64,000 nucleotides of DNA from an uncultured SAR92 cluster bacterium. Its GTDB lineage: Bacteria; Pseudomonadota; Gammaproteobacteria; Pseudomonadales; Porticoccaceae. The stretch covers positions 1 to 64,000 of the forward strand of contig CACJVE010000007.1 of NCBI GenBank assembly GCA_902596775.1, given 5' to 3'. Position numbers and translations under genes: made by a program. How positions within the stretch are numbered: the stretch's first letter is position 1; each line of letters begins with the position of its first letter. Below are positions 10,701-20,264 of the stretch, one piece after another. Under the pieces are notes generated by a model, which was given only the letters and a program-made list of their open reading frames with translations, was not told the origin of the DNA and made no database searches.

Positions 10701-11715
10701 CGTTAGTACTCAACCGAGAAAATAGCGGCAATATCTCCCATGAAAAAAGCTTGGCTTTTTTTAATAGATATTCGGTTTCCCTTATCTCGCGTTCACTACT
10801 TAGAAAAACTAAAACATCCCCATCATGAGAGAAATCGTCTATCTCCAAGATTCTATTAACAATCAATCTCTCTTGATCAATATCTAATTCATTGTTATCA
10901 AGATATTTAATCTCAACTGGGAAACTTCGACCCGGAACCTTAATGATAGGAGATTCGGCTAAAAATTTTGAAAATTTTTGAGTGTCAATGGTTGCTGAGG
11001 TCACTATCACCTTTAGGTCAGGTCTGCGATCTCTGATACTCCACAAATATCCAAGTAGGAAGTCAATATTGAGGCTCCTCTCATGAGCCTCATCTAAAAT
11101 AATAACCTTGTATTTAGTGAGAAATTTGTCGTTATTTATCTCTGAGAGAAGTAATCCATCAGTCATTACCTTTACAACAGTATTAGAACTCACTTTTTTA
11201 CCAAATCTAATTTGCCAGCCTACAAAATCTCCAATCTCTGAAGATAACTCATCTGCTAATCTTTGCGATATAGACTTAGCGGCGATTCTTCTTGGCTGAG
11301 TAACACCAATCATGCCATATGATGTAAAACCCATTTCTACGCAGATTTTTGGAATTTGCGTAGTTTTTCCAGATCCTGTTTCACCCTCAATTATGAGAAA
11401 TTGATGATCATTCAAAGTTTGTTTAATTTTCTCTAGCGACTTTACAATTGGTAGGTCTGGATAAGTTACTTTGGGACGGTGTTTATTGCGGTGATTAACT
11501 ACATCAAGAGACTTTTCGAATCGTTGATTCCATTTTGTCCATTTGATATTTTTTTCATTGTTTGAAGTATCGTTTAAAACTGCATTTAATGCTTTTGATA
11601 GATTATAAAGATCTCTAGATAAAACATATTTAGAGAGCTGCTTTGATAGTATTTTAAGCTTATCATCAGATGGCAAAGCAGCTAAAGATAGACCGATGTC
11701 ATGTAATTTTGGCAT
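7795..11715 (-). CDS. hrpA: ATP-dependent RNA helicase HrpA (DEAH box)
   Basis: 1306 residues, full length for HrpA. The N-terminal region is followed by the P-loop GETGSGKTTQ near residue 112, then DEAHERS near 208, the TSAT motif, and motif VI as DQRAGRSGRTMPG. The HA2/OB-fold region and a long C-terminal DUF3418 region follow. In other gammaproteobacteria HrpA acts on stalled ribosomes and on processing of some mRNAs. The gene begins directly after the dnaQ stop codon, so it is probably co-transcribed with dnaQ and rnhA. This is not its E. coli neighbourhood. Confidence 0.96.
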   Translation of the reverse strand: MPKLHDIGLSLAALPSDDKLKILSKQLSKYVLSRDLYNLSKALNAVLNDTSNNEKNIKWTKWNQRFEKSLDVVNHRNKHRPKVTYPDLPIVKSLEKIKQTLNDHQFLIIEGETGSGKTTQIPKICVEMGFTSYGMIGVTQPRRIAAKSISQRLADELSSEIGDFVGWQIRFGKKVSSNTVVKVMTDGLLLSEINNDKFLTKYKVIILDEAHERSLNIDFLLGYLWSIRDRRPDLKVIVTSATIDTQKFSKFLAESPIIKVPGRSFPVEIKYLDNNELDIDQERLIVNRILEIDDFSHDGDVLVFLSSEREIRETEYLLKKAKLFSWEILPLFSRLSTNEQNRIFIDSKKRRIILSTNIAETSITVPNVRFVIDTGKVRISRYSFRSKIQRLPIESISRASADQRAGRSGRTMPGICYRLYTQNDYDGRSAYTDPEILRTSLASVILKMLDLRIGNIDTFSFVDQPDSRQISDGYQLLQELRALSSAKRLTEIGRFIVKFQIEPRLAKMLLEAANLNVLNEVIIIVAGLSVQDPVNVPKDKVGSADFINNLRDESSDFISLLNISDALLKQRKILSKSKFNKFCKDNFISTIRFIEWMDLAAQLRETLIQLGYKITENPSKRDSVHRAILSGLVTQVGMLGESANYNGTRNREFSIFPGSHVSKKRPKWVMAGSLFETTRQYALNVAKIDNRWIEKYASHLVKKQYSEPFYHQKSGSVLVKEQQLLFGLPVVINKLVAYENTNPALCREIFIMEALVNNLYKGPGDFFENNTKLFRELEEKEDRLRTRDILLDDKASFTFYDNLLPSSVINLQSFEKWRIKSEANNSKILFLTSDIISNELPHPDYEAQFPKQIEFEEASYALTYKFEPGHPNDGISVTVPLPILHQVPKHFFEWLIPGLLREKCIEMVKVLPKSVRKNFVPIPTYIDAIKHDLKPVNKPLGEILGIKLFHKTGIKIDPTLWDETKLDPWYRVNFQLIDENRKIIESSKSLIDLKAKYKQAFTANLDDQEEKSIEKSDIAVWDFGDLPKEVSFSKGNLVLKAWPGLMDQGSFVSIKLFDDPIKAEMASADGQLRLACLQSRSAIKKISEKLFAGDDLAIKAAGLPIKSELIDIFISASFQSTIFKDSGIIRSQDQFQSLLNNKLSKVKQKILDLELWLKSLLSSVYECQNALRSLDNSHIQTKNDIVSQLENLFSKHTLTHANDDDLNQYPKYLKAILIRIDKTQYKFKDNLLFSTQISELLDLVSDLDQNVNSELFEEMRSFKWAIEELRVSLFAQQLKTREPVSYKRLSKRWEKLQEKLNVMSFQ

Positions 11716-12435
11716 CTAATACGAATTTTCTTTCCAAACACAAATGCCAGAAGAATCTTCTATATCCTGAAGATTCTTTTCATGACTTATCAACTCCTCA
11801 CTGGAAGCAAATACAACTTTAATTGGCTTTCTATCTTTATCAATTTTTTTTGTTTTTTCAGATGCGTTGTTTTGGTCATATTCACTTTGTGCTTCCTGGC
11901 CAATGTTCATATCAACCTGACCACCTGTCATAAGAAGATAAACATCTGCAAGTATTTCTGAATCAAGAAGCGCGCCGTGAAGACTTCTAGAGGAATTATC
12001 CACAGCATACCGCCTGCAAAGTGCATCAAGACTGTTCTTTTGTCCTGGATGCTTTTTTCTAGCCAGGGTTAAGGTATCTATAACTTCATGCTTGGCTTCA
12101 AGCGGAGAAAGCTTTTTATCTAATAATTTAAGTTCGTTATTCAGAAATCCTAGATCAAACGGGGCATTATGAATAATTAACGTGTCATCACCGATGAAGG
12201 CTAAAAAGTCATCAATTATTTTTGAAAAAGATGGCTTATCGATTAAAAAGTCAGTCGTTATTCCGTGCACATCTGATGCCCCTGGATCAATTTCTCGCCC
12301 GGGATTCACATATTGATGGAAATGGCGACCCGTTAATCTACGATTAACGATTTCCACCGCTCCAATCTCGACAATCCGATGCTCATTTGCAACTTCAAGA
12401 CCAGTGGTCTCAGTATCTAAAACAATCTGTCTCAT
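11716..12435 (-). CDS. dnaQ: DNA polymerase III epsilon subunit (proofreading exonuclease)
   Basis: 239 residues. The exonuclease motifs are ExoI VLDTETTGLE (Asp7, Glu9), ExoII HNAPFDLGFLNNE and ExoIII with HGALLDSEILADVYL. The 3'-5' exonuclease removes mispaired bases during replication. The C-terminal tail after a charged linker (about 190-239) fits the polymerase-binding segment. It follows rnhA with a 14-bp gap on the same strand. In E. coli rnhA and dnaQ are neighbours but divergent, so their relative orientation differs here. Confidence 0.96.
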   Translation of the reverse strand: MRQIVLDTETTGLEVANEHRIVEIGAVEIVNRRLTGRHFHQYVNPGREIDPGASDVHGITTDFLIDKPSFSKIIDDFLAFIGDDTLIIHNAPFDLGFLNNELKLLDKKLSPLEAKHEVIDTLTLARKKHPGQKNSLDALCRRYAVDNSSRSLHGALLDSEILADVYLLMTGGQVDMNIGQEAQSEYDQNNASEKTKKIDKDRKPIKVVFASSEELISHEKNLQDIEDSSGICVWKENSY

Positions 12436-12449
12436 TCACTACTCTTTAT

Positions 12450-12899
12450 TTAAATGGCTTGTAGCTCATCAATTCCTTTATTCGCTAGCTGATCGACTAG
12501 TTCATTTTCAAGATGCCCACTGTGTCCCTTAACCCAGTGCCACTCTATGTTATGGACACTCTTCAAAGAATCGAGAGATTTCCAAAGATCTTCATTCTTA
12601 ACTGGCTTTTTTCCAGATGTAAGCCAACCCCTCTTTTTCCAATTCGGCAGCCATTCATTTATACCTTTTAGAACGTACGTTGAATCTGAAGTAACAGAGA
12701 CATTACATGGCCTCTTTAAGGCAGATAACGCTTCGATTACAGCTCTCAACTCCATTCTGTTATTTGTAGTCAAAGACTCGCCTCCATAGAGTTGCTTTTC
12801 CTTACTCCCGAATTTCAATAAAGCGCCCCAACCACCAGGACCAGGATTGCCCCTGCATGCACCATCAGTATAGATTTGTATTAATTCACTATCACTCAT
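12450..12899 (-). CDS. rnhA: Ribonuclease HI
   Basis: 149 residues. Cleaves the RNA strand of RNA-DNA hybrids in the cytoplasm. The active-site carboxylates are in place: Asp12 ([14 protein letters not shown]), Glu50 ([11 protein letters not shown]), Asp72 (SDSTYV) and Asp136 ([12 protein letters not shown]), with the flexible-loop histidine in KGHSGH. The ATG overlaps the end of the upstream methyltransferase gene by 8 bp, so translation is likely coupled. Confidence 0.97.
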   Translation of the reverse strand: MSDSELIQIYTDGACRGNPGPGGWGALLKFGSKEKQLYGGESLTTNNRMELRAVIEALSALKRPCNVSVTSDSTYVLKGINEWLPNWKKRGWLTSGKKPVKNEDLWKSLDSLKSVHNIEWHWVKGHSGHLENELVDQLANKGIDELQAI

Positions 12900-13680
12900 G
12901 CTCGCTTATACCTCTAGTAATAGTCCGAGGTTGTTTCGAGCTCGAATTATCTAAGAAAAGCTTATTTTGTGCAGATAAACTCCATTCGACCTTAGGAACG
13001 CGAATACCTGCCCGATTTCGCTTAACACCGTGTATAAGATAAAAATGATTTATTAATGACTCACCATACTCTACAAATTTGCCCATTCTTTTGAGTGTTG
13101 TGTAAGTGTCTTTATCAATACTATTTGAACACAGATTTTCGTTCGCCCAACGATTATCTTTAACAACTGACTTAACCTCGAAATTTAAAAGATGCAACCA
13201 ATCAGTAATCCGCTTGATTCGCAAAGGATAATAAATAGAATCCTCCGACTTATTAATTTTTTTTGCGATAAGCTTTTTCAGGCCCAGAACACTAATGGGA
13301 TTAACTATGAAAATAAACAAATGTCCTCCAGGATTAATAACCCTGGATACCTCAGAGATAATGGATTGAGGTTGTTCTGAAAACTCCAGAATATGCTGAA
13401 GTAATACGCAGTCAATTGACTCGGAGGGTAACGGTAAATCAGAAAATAGAGAGACCGTATTACATCTTTTATGGGAGTCCAATGTATCAATGCAAAATTT
13501 ATGTGAATGGTTAAAAGTTTCTATAAGTTTAGAATCTGTATTTGCCCCGAGACTCATAAATCTATAACCGGCGAAATTAGATACTTTATTCTTTAAGAGC
13601 AAATGCTCACGATCCAAAATCTTTTGCGGTATAGGCGCGTGCTTCTCGACAAAATTTCTATTATCATTTGCACCGGTCAA
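12892..13680 (-). CDS. SAM-dependent methyltransferase, YafS-like
   Basis: A class I methyltransferase fold is visible: [12 protein letters not shown] is the degenerate glycine loop, [21 protein letters not shown] the acidic strand and following helix, and [19 protein letters not shown] the post-motif strand. Its place directly before rnhA/dnaQ matches yafS of E. coli, but gloB is not here. The longest open frame reaches 14028 and overlaps the divergent mltD start. I chose the TTG at 13680 behind AAAGGGA, giving 262 residues, because the extra N-terminus does not look like the family. The start is uncertain and the substrate unknown. Confidence 0.7.
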   Translation of the reverse strand: MTGANDNRNFVEKHAPIPQKILDREHLLLKNKVSNFAGYRFMSLGANTDSKLIETFNHSHKFCIDTLDSHKRCNTVSLFSDLPLPSESIDCVLLQHILEFSEQPQSIISEVSRVINPGGHLFIFIVNPISVLGLKKLIAKKINKSEDSIYYPLRIKRITDWLHLLNFEVKSVVKDNRWANENLCSNSIDKDTYTTLKRMGKFVEYGESLINHFYLIHGVKRNRAGIRVPKVEWSLSAQNKLFLDNSSSKQPRTITRGISEHE

Positions 13681-13780
13681 TATTTCGGTCCCTTTGCTTT
13701 TATGATGAAAAAATGCAATTTCTGTCTTGCATATTATGGCTTTGATACAGAAGAAACACCACAAACAAAATAACCCGATC

Positions 13781-15388
13781 ATGAAATTGAAAACTCTTAC
13801 TCTACGATTTACTGAATACTCTTTTACTAGGAACGCAGCCTTCATCTCTTTGTTTGCTCTACTAGTAACAAATATTGGTTGCTCACCTTTGATTCTTGAG
13901 CAATCACAGTCAGAAAATGATGTTATAAGTGTCGACAGTAAAATCATGGAACCCGAGATCACCATATCAAAGACAATTAATCCAGCAGTTGAAGAATATA
14001 ATAATGACTCTATTATTTTAGAGACCAATGAACAGACCCCTAATTCAAATATATATGACGTAATAGCCGCAGAACTGCAGCTCGATCATCACATAGATGA
14101 AGCTGCTGTAAAAAAACAAATTGATTGGCTTTTAAAGAATCCTGACTATTTAACGCGTGTTATCGAGAAATCAAGCCCCTATATACATTATGTCTATGCG
14201 AGGATAAAAGAATCAGGACTTCCAATCGAAATTACGCTTTTACCGATTATAGAGAGCGCTTATGATCCTCTCGCATATAGCCAAAGCCACGCATCCGGAT
14301 TATGGCAATTTATTCCTTCTACTGCCGCTTATTTAGGTCTAGAGAGGAATATTTGGTTCGATGCGAGACGAGATATTGTTAAATCAACAGAGGTTGCAAT
14401 TGACTATTTAAGTTATCTAAATCAAAAGTTTGGGAATGATTGGTCTCTAACGCTAGCTTCATACAATGGTGGAGAAGGAACGGTAGCAAAGTCAATCAAA
14501 AAAAATCTTGAGCTTGGAAAAGACCCTAACTTTTGGCAACTAAGCTTACCCTTAGAAACAGAAAATTATGTTCCTAAATTTTTCGCCCTTGCGCATGTTC
14601 TAAAAAACAGAAAAGAGTTTAATTTAAAAATACCCGAAATACCCAATAAGCCTGTTTTTGAAGTCATAGCGCTTGAAAACCAAATTGAAATTGAAACAAT
14701 CGTGGAAGTCAGCGGGATTGACTATAAAACTTTCACAAAGTTTAATCCTGGTTATCGCCGATCGATAACCCCTCCAGATGATATATCAAACATCTTAATC
14801 CCAATAGAATCAGCATCTAAGTTAACTCAATTTATAAACACTGAGGATCCTGAAAACTGGCTTCCTTTTTCAGAATATGAAATAAAATTTGGAGATACCT
14901 TGTCGGAAATAGCTTTAGATCATGATTCTTCCGTTGATTTAATAAAAACAATTAACTATCTGAATACAGATTTATTGCGAGTAGGACAGATCTTAAAAGT
15001 TCCTCATAATCGGGGAACACCAGTAATTCACAAACGCTCTGTAACAACACAGATCATCTCTCATGAAGTTTTAAGCGGAGATACACTTTCTCAGATCGCC
15101 AAAAATTACAAGACAACAATTAGGGATATCATGCTACAAAATAAGCTTAGATCATCAAAGATATTTGCAGGTCAGAGCTTAGAGATCCAGATTCGCACAA
15201 ACACAATCGCTCAATCTCATATTAGAAAGGTCTTTTACAAAATACGGGAGGGTGATTCACTCTACTTGATCGCCAAAAGATTTTCTGTCTCTATAAATGA
15301 CATACGTGAGTGGAATACCTTTACGCGATCAAAATACATTCATCCTGGAGAGACGTTAATATTGATGGTCGATAGCCTTCGGATCTAA
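13781..15388 (+). CDS. mltD: Membrane-bound lytic murein transglycosylase D (SLT domain plus three LysM)
   Basis: Cleaves peptidoglycan glycan strands in the periplasm. The frame opens at 13727, but the ATG at 13781 gives a normal signal peptide and a 535-residue protein. A weak lipobox (NIGC, Cys34) suggests lipidation. The SLT domain (about 140-270) has LPIIESAYDP with the catalytic Glu, SHASGLWQFIPSTA and LASYNGGEG. Three LysM peptidoglycan-binding repeats follow, each starting GDTLSEIA, GDTLSQIA or GDSLYLIA. The gene diverges from the yafS-like methyltransferase and its 3' end converges on ppiD. Confidence 0.93.
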   Translation: MKLKTLTLRFTEYSFTRNAAFISLFALLVTNIGCSPLILEQSQSENDVISVDSKIMEPEITISKTINPAVEEYNNDSIILETNEQTPNSNIYDVIAAELQLDHHIDEAAVKKQIDWLLKNPDYLTRVIEKSSPYIHYVYARIKESGLPIEITLLPIIESAYDPLAYSQSHASGLWQFIPSTAAYLGLERNIWFDARRDIVKSTEVAIDYLSYLNQKFGNDWSLTLASYNGGEGTVAKSIKKNLELGKDPNFWQLSLPLETENYVPKFFALAHVLKNRKEFNLKIPEIPNKPVFEVIALENQIEIETIVEVSGIDYKTFTKFNPGYRRSITPPDDISNILIPIESASKLTQFINTEDPENWLPFSEYEIKFGDTLSEIALDHDSSVDLIKTINYLNTDLLRVGQILKVPHNRGTPVIHKRSVTTQIISHEVLSGDTLSQIAKNYKTTIRDIMLQNKLRSSKIFAGQSLEIQIRTNTIAQSHIRKVFYKIREGDSLYLIAKRFSVSINDIREWNTFTRSKYIHPGETLILMVDSLRI

Positions 15389-15407
15389 CTAGATAATGAA
15401 TTTAACA

Positions 15408-17261
15408 CTACTGCGCTATTGCTAATTTTGATCGAGATGCGTCCTCAAAACTTAGCAACTCCAAGTTCTGATTAATTGATAAATTCGCTGAGGCAATACC
15501 AGATTTTATCGAATCATCAATCAATTTATAGTCTCCTGCTACAACCGAAGTGAGAGACACCAGAACATAATCGCCGCTTTGCGTAACAAAAAAGTCAATC
15601 ACAGGAGTTGAATCGGGGTTCTTCATTCTAAAGACCTCGGAATTAATTTCCGGGTTTTGATCGGTGACTCTCCGACCCGCAGAAAGCACCACTTGCCAAT
15701 CAAGATCTTCCTGCTTAGCTACTGCTTCTATAGTCTCTCCTGCCTTGACGAGTTCAAGCAACCGATTGGATCTCTCTATCATTAATTCCTCTAACCGGCT
15801 ATCTGTTAGCTGTACTGAAATATCGTCTTTGACATCAGCAACTCCCTTTTGCTGCGCATCCGCGAACTCATTCAGTTTCAATACCACATAGCTGTCGGTT
15901 TCAAGTTCAATTACTTCGCTTGCATAACCATTGTTAAGCACATCATCAGAAAATGCTATATCAACAACTTGGCCATTGGAGGCTATACCATTTCCGCCAG
16001 AGCGAGCAAAAAAATCCGTAGTCTTCATTTCAAGTTCCATATCCTCTGCTACTTCATTTAAAGACTGCGCATTAAAACTAAGCTCTTTCAATATTTCTAA
16101 TTTTTCAATAAACACATCCGAAATTAACTCCCCGGAGAGCTCTTGTAAAATTCGATCCCGCTCATCTTCAAAGACTAGATCATTTCTTTGTATATCCGTG
16201 AGTTTAATTAAATGCGTCCCTGCTTCAGTCAGAATCGGATCTGATATCTGGTCTATCTCTAACACTTTCACCGCATCTTCAAAATTTTCAGGAAATGTAT
16301 CTCCAGAGGTAAAACCAAGATCTCCACCAATCGACGCAGATCCAAAGTCTTCTGAGTACTCTGTGACTAAATCCTCGAAAGGTATCGATAGCTCAAGCTT
16401 TTCTTGTATCTCTTTGATTAGTGCTGGATTACTCTCAGTAATCAATATGTGAGAAACCCTCCTAGATTCTGCAAATTCAAGGCTATCACGCTCCATTTCA
16501 AAGCGCTGGCGGATCATATCATCAGTAACTGAATCTTTATCAGCCAGTAATTCTGGCGATAATTCAATGTAATCAATCTTTACCATAGGTTCTGTTACAA
16601 AGTTCGACAGATTGTTTCCATAGAATGTCTCAATATCATCTTCAGAAATAGTTATGGAGGATCTTGTCTGATCCGATGGAATGGTCAGATAATAATAATC
16701 CCGCTTTTGTTCCGATACTCTGGATAAGGCTCGGTCTTCAAATTCAGTGACAAATGCGGTATCTGATATTCCTGATATTAGCTGTTGAACAATCAAGTCA
16801 TTATTGAGCATTTGTTTAAACGAGGCATGCGTGTATCCCTGATTCTGCAGCGCAAACTTATATCGATCTTGATCAAATTTACCATCTGTTTGAAATCCAT
16901 CAATCGCAAGAATCTCACCATTAATTGAAGAATCCGACATCCTAAGACCTTTCTTAGTAGCAGTTTGAACCAGAACTTCACGACGAATAAGTCTTTCCAA
17001 AGCACTAGGTCGCAAAAAATCGTCATCTAGCAAGGAACTATCAATCTCTGGATTTTGTTCTAAGATCTGCTGCTTCTGATTACTAATAGAGCGGAGAACA
17101 TCGAATTCACTGATTTCTACTTCACCAACCTCAGCCACCGCTCCGTCGATTGAATTAGTCAAGAACATTGTCCCTGTACCAGAAAGAATAAAAACCACTG
17201 CTATTAAAATAGTAATCGCTAGAGCAACGCCTTTCATATTGGATCTAAAACTATCTAACAT
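15408..17261 (-). CDS. ppiD: Periplasmic folding chaperone PpiD (SurA-like N-terminus, parvulin domain)
   Basis: 617 residues. One N-terminal membrane helix (about 13-32) anchors it in the inner membrane facing the periplasm. The next section is the SurA/PpiD chaperone region, with a parvulin PPIase domain at about 260-355 (RRVSHILI, GGDLGFTSGD, HLIKLTD). The family helps newly exported proteins leave the Sec translocon and usually has weak isomerase activity. It stands downstream of hupB as in E. coli, but a strong terminator lies between them at 17278-17306. Confidence 0.94.
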   Translation of the reverse strand: MLDSFRSNMKGVALAITILIAVVFILSGTGTMFLTNSIDGAVAEVGEVEISEFDVLRSISNQKQQILEQNPEIDSSLLDDDFLRPSALERLIRREVLVQTATKKGLRMSDSSINGEILAIDGFQTDGKFDQDRYKFALQNQGYTHASFKQMLNNDLIVQQLISGISDTAFVTEFEDRALSRVSEQKRDYYYLTIPSDQTRSSITISEDDIETFYGNNLSNFVTEPMVKIDYIELSPELLADKDSVTDDMIRQRFEMERDSLEFAESRRVSHILITESNPALIKEIQEKLELSIPFEDLVTEYSEDFGSASIGGDLGFTSGDTFPENFEDAVKVLEIDQISDPILTEAGTHLIKLTDIQRNDLVFEDERDRILQELSGELISDVFIEKLEILKELSFNAQSLNEVAEDMELEMKTTDFFARSGGNGIASNGQVVDIAFSDDVLNNGYASEVIELETDSYVVLKLNEFADAQQKGVADVKDDISVQLTDSRLEELMIERSNRLLELVKAGETIEAVAKQEDLDWQVVLSAGRRVTDQNPEINSEVFRMKNPDSTPVIDFFVTQSGDYVLVSLTSVVAGDYKLIDDSIKSGIASANLSINQNLELLSFEDASRSKLAIAQ

Positions 17262-17277
17262 CTCTTAATCCTAACAT

Positions 17278-17306
17278 TAAAAAAGGCGCATCTTAGATGC
17301 GCCTTT
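17278..17306 (-). terminator. Rho-independent terminator after hupB
   Basis: A perfect 11-bp stem (AAAGGCGCATC / GATGCGCCTTT) with a 3-base loop, followed on the minus strand by a run of Ts. It lies between the hupB stop and the ppiD start and should end most hupB transcripts. Confidence 0.92.
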
Positions 17307-17337
17307 CAGATTAATATTCGAATAAACTAACTAATAA

Positions 17338-17610
17338 TTAGTTCACCGAATCTTTTAAAGCCTTTCCAGCTTTGAAGCTTGGTACATTTGCTGCTGCGAT
17401 TTGTATTTCCGCACCAGTCTGAGGGTTCCTACCTGATCTTGCAGCTCTGTGCTTTACAGAGAAAGTACCAAAGCCAACTAGAGACACAGAATCTCCACTT
17501 TTCAACGCACCCATGATTGCGCCAATAGCAGAATCAAGAGCTCTTCCTGCAGAAGCTTTAGATACATCCGCGCCTGATGCAATCGCATCAATTAATTCAG
17601 ATTTATTCAC
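17338..17610 (-). CDS. hupB: DNA-binding protein HU-beta
   Basis: 90 residues, the standard HU length. Starts [11 protein letters not shown] from a GTG with a good ribosome-binding site (AAGGGGA). The DNA-binding arm [21 protein letters not shown] is followed by [21 protein letters not shown] bends and compacts DNA as a dimer. It sits between lon and ppiD as in other gammaproteobacteria, with its own promoter upstream and terminator downstream. Confidence 0.97.
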   Translation of the reverse strand: MNKSELIDAIASGADVSKASAGRALDSAIGAIMGALKSGDSVSLVGFGTFSVKHRAARSGRNPQTGAEIQIAAANVPSFKAGKALKDSVN

Positions 17611-17700
17611 AATATTCCCCTTTTATAGTTAAATTTCCTTTAGCCGCGCCTCAAAGTCGAGAACGCCTTCTTTTGAGCGTTTATGTCGCCGCTGTTGTTC

Positions 17701-17730
17701 TTTATACCAATACGAGCTACCGCGGGTCAA
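17701..17730 (-). promoter_or_regulatory. Sigma70-type promoter of hupB
   Basis: On the minus strand TTGACC (17725-17730) and TATAAA (17701-17706) are separated by 18 bases. It lies about 90 bases before the hupB start, in the lon-hupB gap. Confidence 0.7.
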
Positions 17731-17764
17731 GCAGTCTTGTAAAAAATTGGACTTTTTTTGGCAA

Positions 17765-20176
17765 CTAATGCGTGCTTGGGCGATTGGCATCGTTAAGATC
17801 ACTCTTTTGAGTGCTTTTCTCAACAAATTCCGCCTCACTCATGGGTTTTGGCTCTGATTCAAGGGCTAACTGAAGCACCTCATCAATCCAGCTGACTGGG
17901 TGTATTTTTAGGTCTTGAGTAATCTTATCAGGAACTTCTTTTAAATCGCCAAAATTATCCTTAGGGATAATTACATTTGTAATACCGCCTCTATGGGCTG
18001 CCAGTAACTTCTCTTTCAAACCACCAATTTTTAATACCTGGCCATGTAGTGTTATCTCTCCCGTCATTGCAGTATCAGAACGCACTGCAATACCAGTGAG
18101 AACAGAGACAATAGAGGTGCACATGCCTATCCCAGCAGATGGACCATCTTTTGGTGTAGCGCCCTCTGGAACATGGATATGCAAGTCCTTCTCCTGATAG
18201 AAATCTCTATATACGCCCAACGACTGAGCCCTATTCCGAACAACGGTCAAAGCGGCTTGAATAGATTCCTGCATCACATCACCCAGTGAACCAGTTTTTA
18301 TAACTTTGCCGGTCCCTGGAATCGCTGATGTCTCTATATTCAATAATTCTCCTCCAACTTGAGTCCAAGCAAGTCCGGTCACCTGTCCTATCTGACTCTT
18401 CAACTCCGCTCGACCATAATCAAATTTTCTAACACCGAGTATTTCTTCCAAGTCAGAATCTTGCACGACATCCTTATCTAAAGCATCGAGCTTCACGTGT
18501 TTGGTGGTTACTTTTCGACATATCTTGGCAATGGATTTTTCTAAACCACGCACACCAGCTTCCTTGGTGTAGAATCTAATCGTATCCTTCAGTGCATCCG
18601 CGCTTATCTCAATCTCATCCTTATTCAATCCGTTTGCTTTTATTTGCTTAGGTATAAGATATTTGTCAGCAATTTGGACCTTCTCATCTTCTGTATAGCC
18701 CGGAATTCGGATAATTTCCATACGATCCAAAAGAGGTCCAGGGATATTAAGAGAATTTGCTGTACATATGAACATTGTCTCAGAAAGGTCGTAATCCACC
18801 TCCAAGTAATGATCATTAAATGAATGGTTCTGCTCCGGATCGAGTACCTCTAGAAGTGCCGATGCAGGATCACCACGATAATCCATCCCCATTTTGTCTA
18901 TTTCATCTAGTAAAAATAAAGGATTCTTTGTTCCTATCTTTGAGATTTTTTGCATCAACTTTCCAGGAAGAGCTCCAATATATGTCCGCCTATGGCCTCT
19001 AATCTCAGCTTCGTCTCTGACACCACCAAGGCTCATACGGACAAACTTGCGCCCAGTGGCGGCTGCAATTGACTCACCCAATGATGTCTTGCCAACGCCT
19101 GGAGGGCCGACTAGACACAAGATTGGACCTTTCAACTTTTTGACTCGTTTCTGCACAGCCAAAAATTCAAGGATTCTCTCCTTGACCTCTTCCAGTCCAT
19201 GATGATCTTGATTCAGTGTCTTTTCCGCAGTCTCCAGATTATTTTTAATTTTACTTCGCTTTTTCCAAGGGATCTTAACCATCCAATCTAGATAATTTCT
19301 TATAACCGATGCTTCTGCCGACATTGGCGACATCATTTTAAACTTGTTTAACTCGGAGACAGCCTTTTCAGATGCAAGTCCTGGCATACCAACACTTTTA
19401 ATCTTATCCAAAAGAATATCAGCTTCAGATGTGCTACCCTCATCATCTCCAAGTTCCTTTTGTATAGCCTTCATTTGCTCATTGAGGTAATACTCTTTCT
19501 GGCTCTTCTCCATCTGTTTTTTTACTCTGCCCCGAATTTTCGCCTCGACCTTTAGAAGATCAAGTTCCGTATCTATGTAGCTTATAAGCTGCTGTAAACG
19601 GCCTTTTAGCGATTCGATCTCAAGAATTTTTTGTTTCTGATCAAGTGGGAGAGTCATATGAGAAATTACGGTGTCTGTTAAACGATTAGCATCATCAATA
19701 TCGCTGACAGTTGATTTGACTTCTACGGGAATTTTCTTATTTAAATCGACATACTCTTCGAATAAAGCCTTCGCCGATTTCACAAGCAGCTCTTCTTCTT
19801 CTGAGAGGTCTTTATCGTCCTTTATTACTTGAAGCGATGCTTCCAAACATCCTGCATTATCGGAGACTTCGACTAATCTGCATCGGCTATGGCCTTCAAC
19901 TAAAACTTTTAAAGTGCCATCTGGGAGTTTAAGCATCTGCAAAACTGAAGCTACTGTTCCGATATTATATATATCATCCTTGATTGGATGATCTTTTGAG
20001 GACTCTTTCTGAGCCACAAGAATGATTCGCTTATCGGCTCCCATCGCTCTCTCTAAAGCGGTTATCGACGCTTTCCTTCCGACAAATAATGGCATAACCA
20101 TATGAGGGTAAACCACCACGTCTCTCAGGGGTAAGACTGGTAGAAGTGAAATCTTAGCTTTTACATCTTTTTCCAA
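17765..20176 (-). CDS. lon: ATP-dependent protease Lon
   Basis: 803 residues, full length. The N-terminal substrate-recognition domain (LPVLPLRDVVVYPHMVMP) is followed by a coiled middle region. The AAA+ domain has GPPGVGKTSLGE near residue 355 and LFLLDEIDKM. The protease domain has PKDGPSAGIGM with the catalytic serine near 676 and the GGLKEKLLAAHR lysine near 722. Lon degrades misfolded and regulatory proteins in the cytoplasm. The start is TTG with a strong GGAGG site. The C-terminus carries a short polar extension after the conserved domain. Confidence 0.97.
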   Translation of the reverse strand: MEKDVKAKISLLPVLPLRDVVVYPHMVMPLFVGRKASITALERAMGADKRIILVAQKESSKDHPIKDDIYNIGTVASVLQMLKLPDGTLKVLVEGHSRCRLVEVSDNAGCLEASLQVIKDDKDLSEEEELLVKSAKALFEEYVDLNKKIPVEVKSTVSDIDDANRLTDTVISHMTLPLDQKQKILEIESLKGRLQQLISYIDTELDLLKVEAKIRGRVKKQMEKSQKEYYLNEQMKAIQKELGDDEGSTSEADILLDKIKSVGMPGLASEKAVSELNKFKMMSPMSAEASVIRNYLDWMVKIPWKKRSKIKNNLETAEKTLNQDHHGLEEVKERILEFLAVQKRVKKLKGPILCLVGPPGVGKTSLGESIAAATGRKFVRMSLGGVRDEAEIRGHRRTYIGALPGKLMQKISKIGTKNPLFLLDEIDKMGMDYRGDPASALLEVLDPEQNHSFNDHYLEVDYDLSETMFICTANSLNIPGPLLDRMEIIRIPGYTEDEKVQIADKYLIPKQIKANGLNKDEIEISADALKDTIRFYTKEAGVRGLEKSIAKICRKVTTKHVKLDALDKDVVQDSDLEEILGVRKFDYGRAELKSQIGQVTGLAWTQVGGELLNIETSAIPGTGKVIKTGSLGDVMQESIQAALTVVRNRAQSLGVYRDFYQEKDLHIHVPEGATPKDGPSAGIGMCTSIVSVLTGIAVRSDTAMTGEITLHGQVLKIGGLKEKLLAAHRGGITNVIIPKDNFGDLKEVPDKITQDLKIHPVSWIDEVLQLALESEPKPMSEAEFVEKSTQKSDLNDANRPSTH

Positions 20177-20264
20177 GGTATGCCTCCATTCAGGAATTAT
20201 CGAACCAATGCTATTAACATGAGGGCATAAGTTTGTATTACAAGGTGAGTCCTTAAATAAAAAT

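Noticed and set aside
13681-14028. Extended N-terminus of the yafS-like methyltransferase
   Set aside because: It overlaps the divergent mltD start, is rich in Cys and aromatic residues, and has no family similarity.
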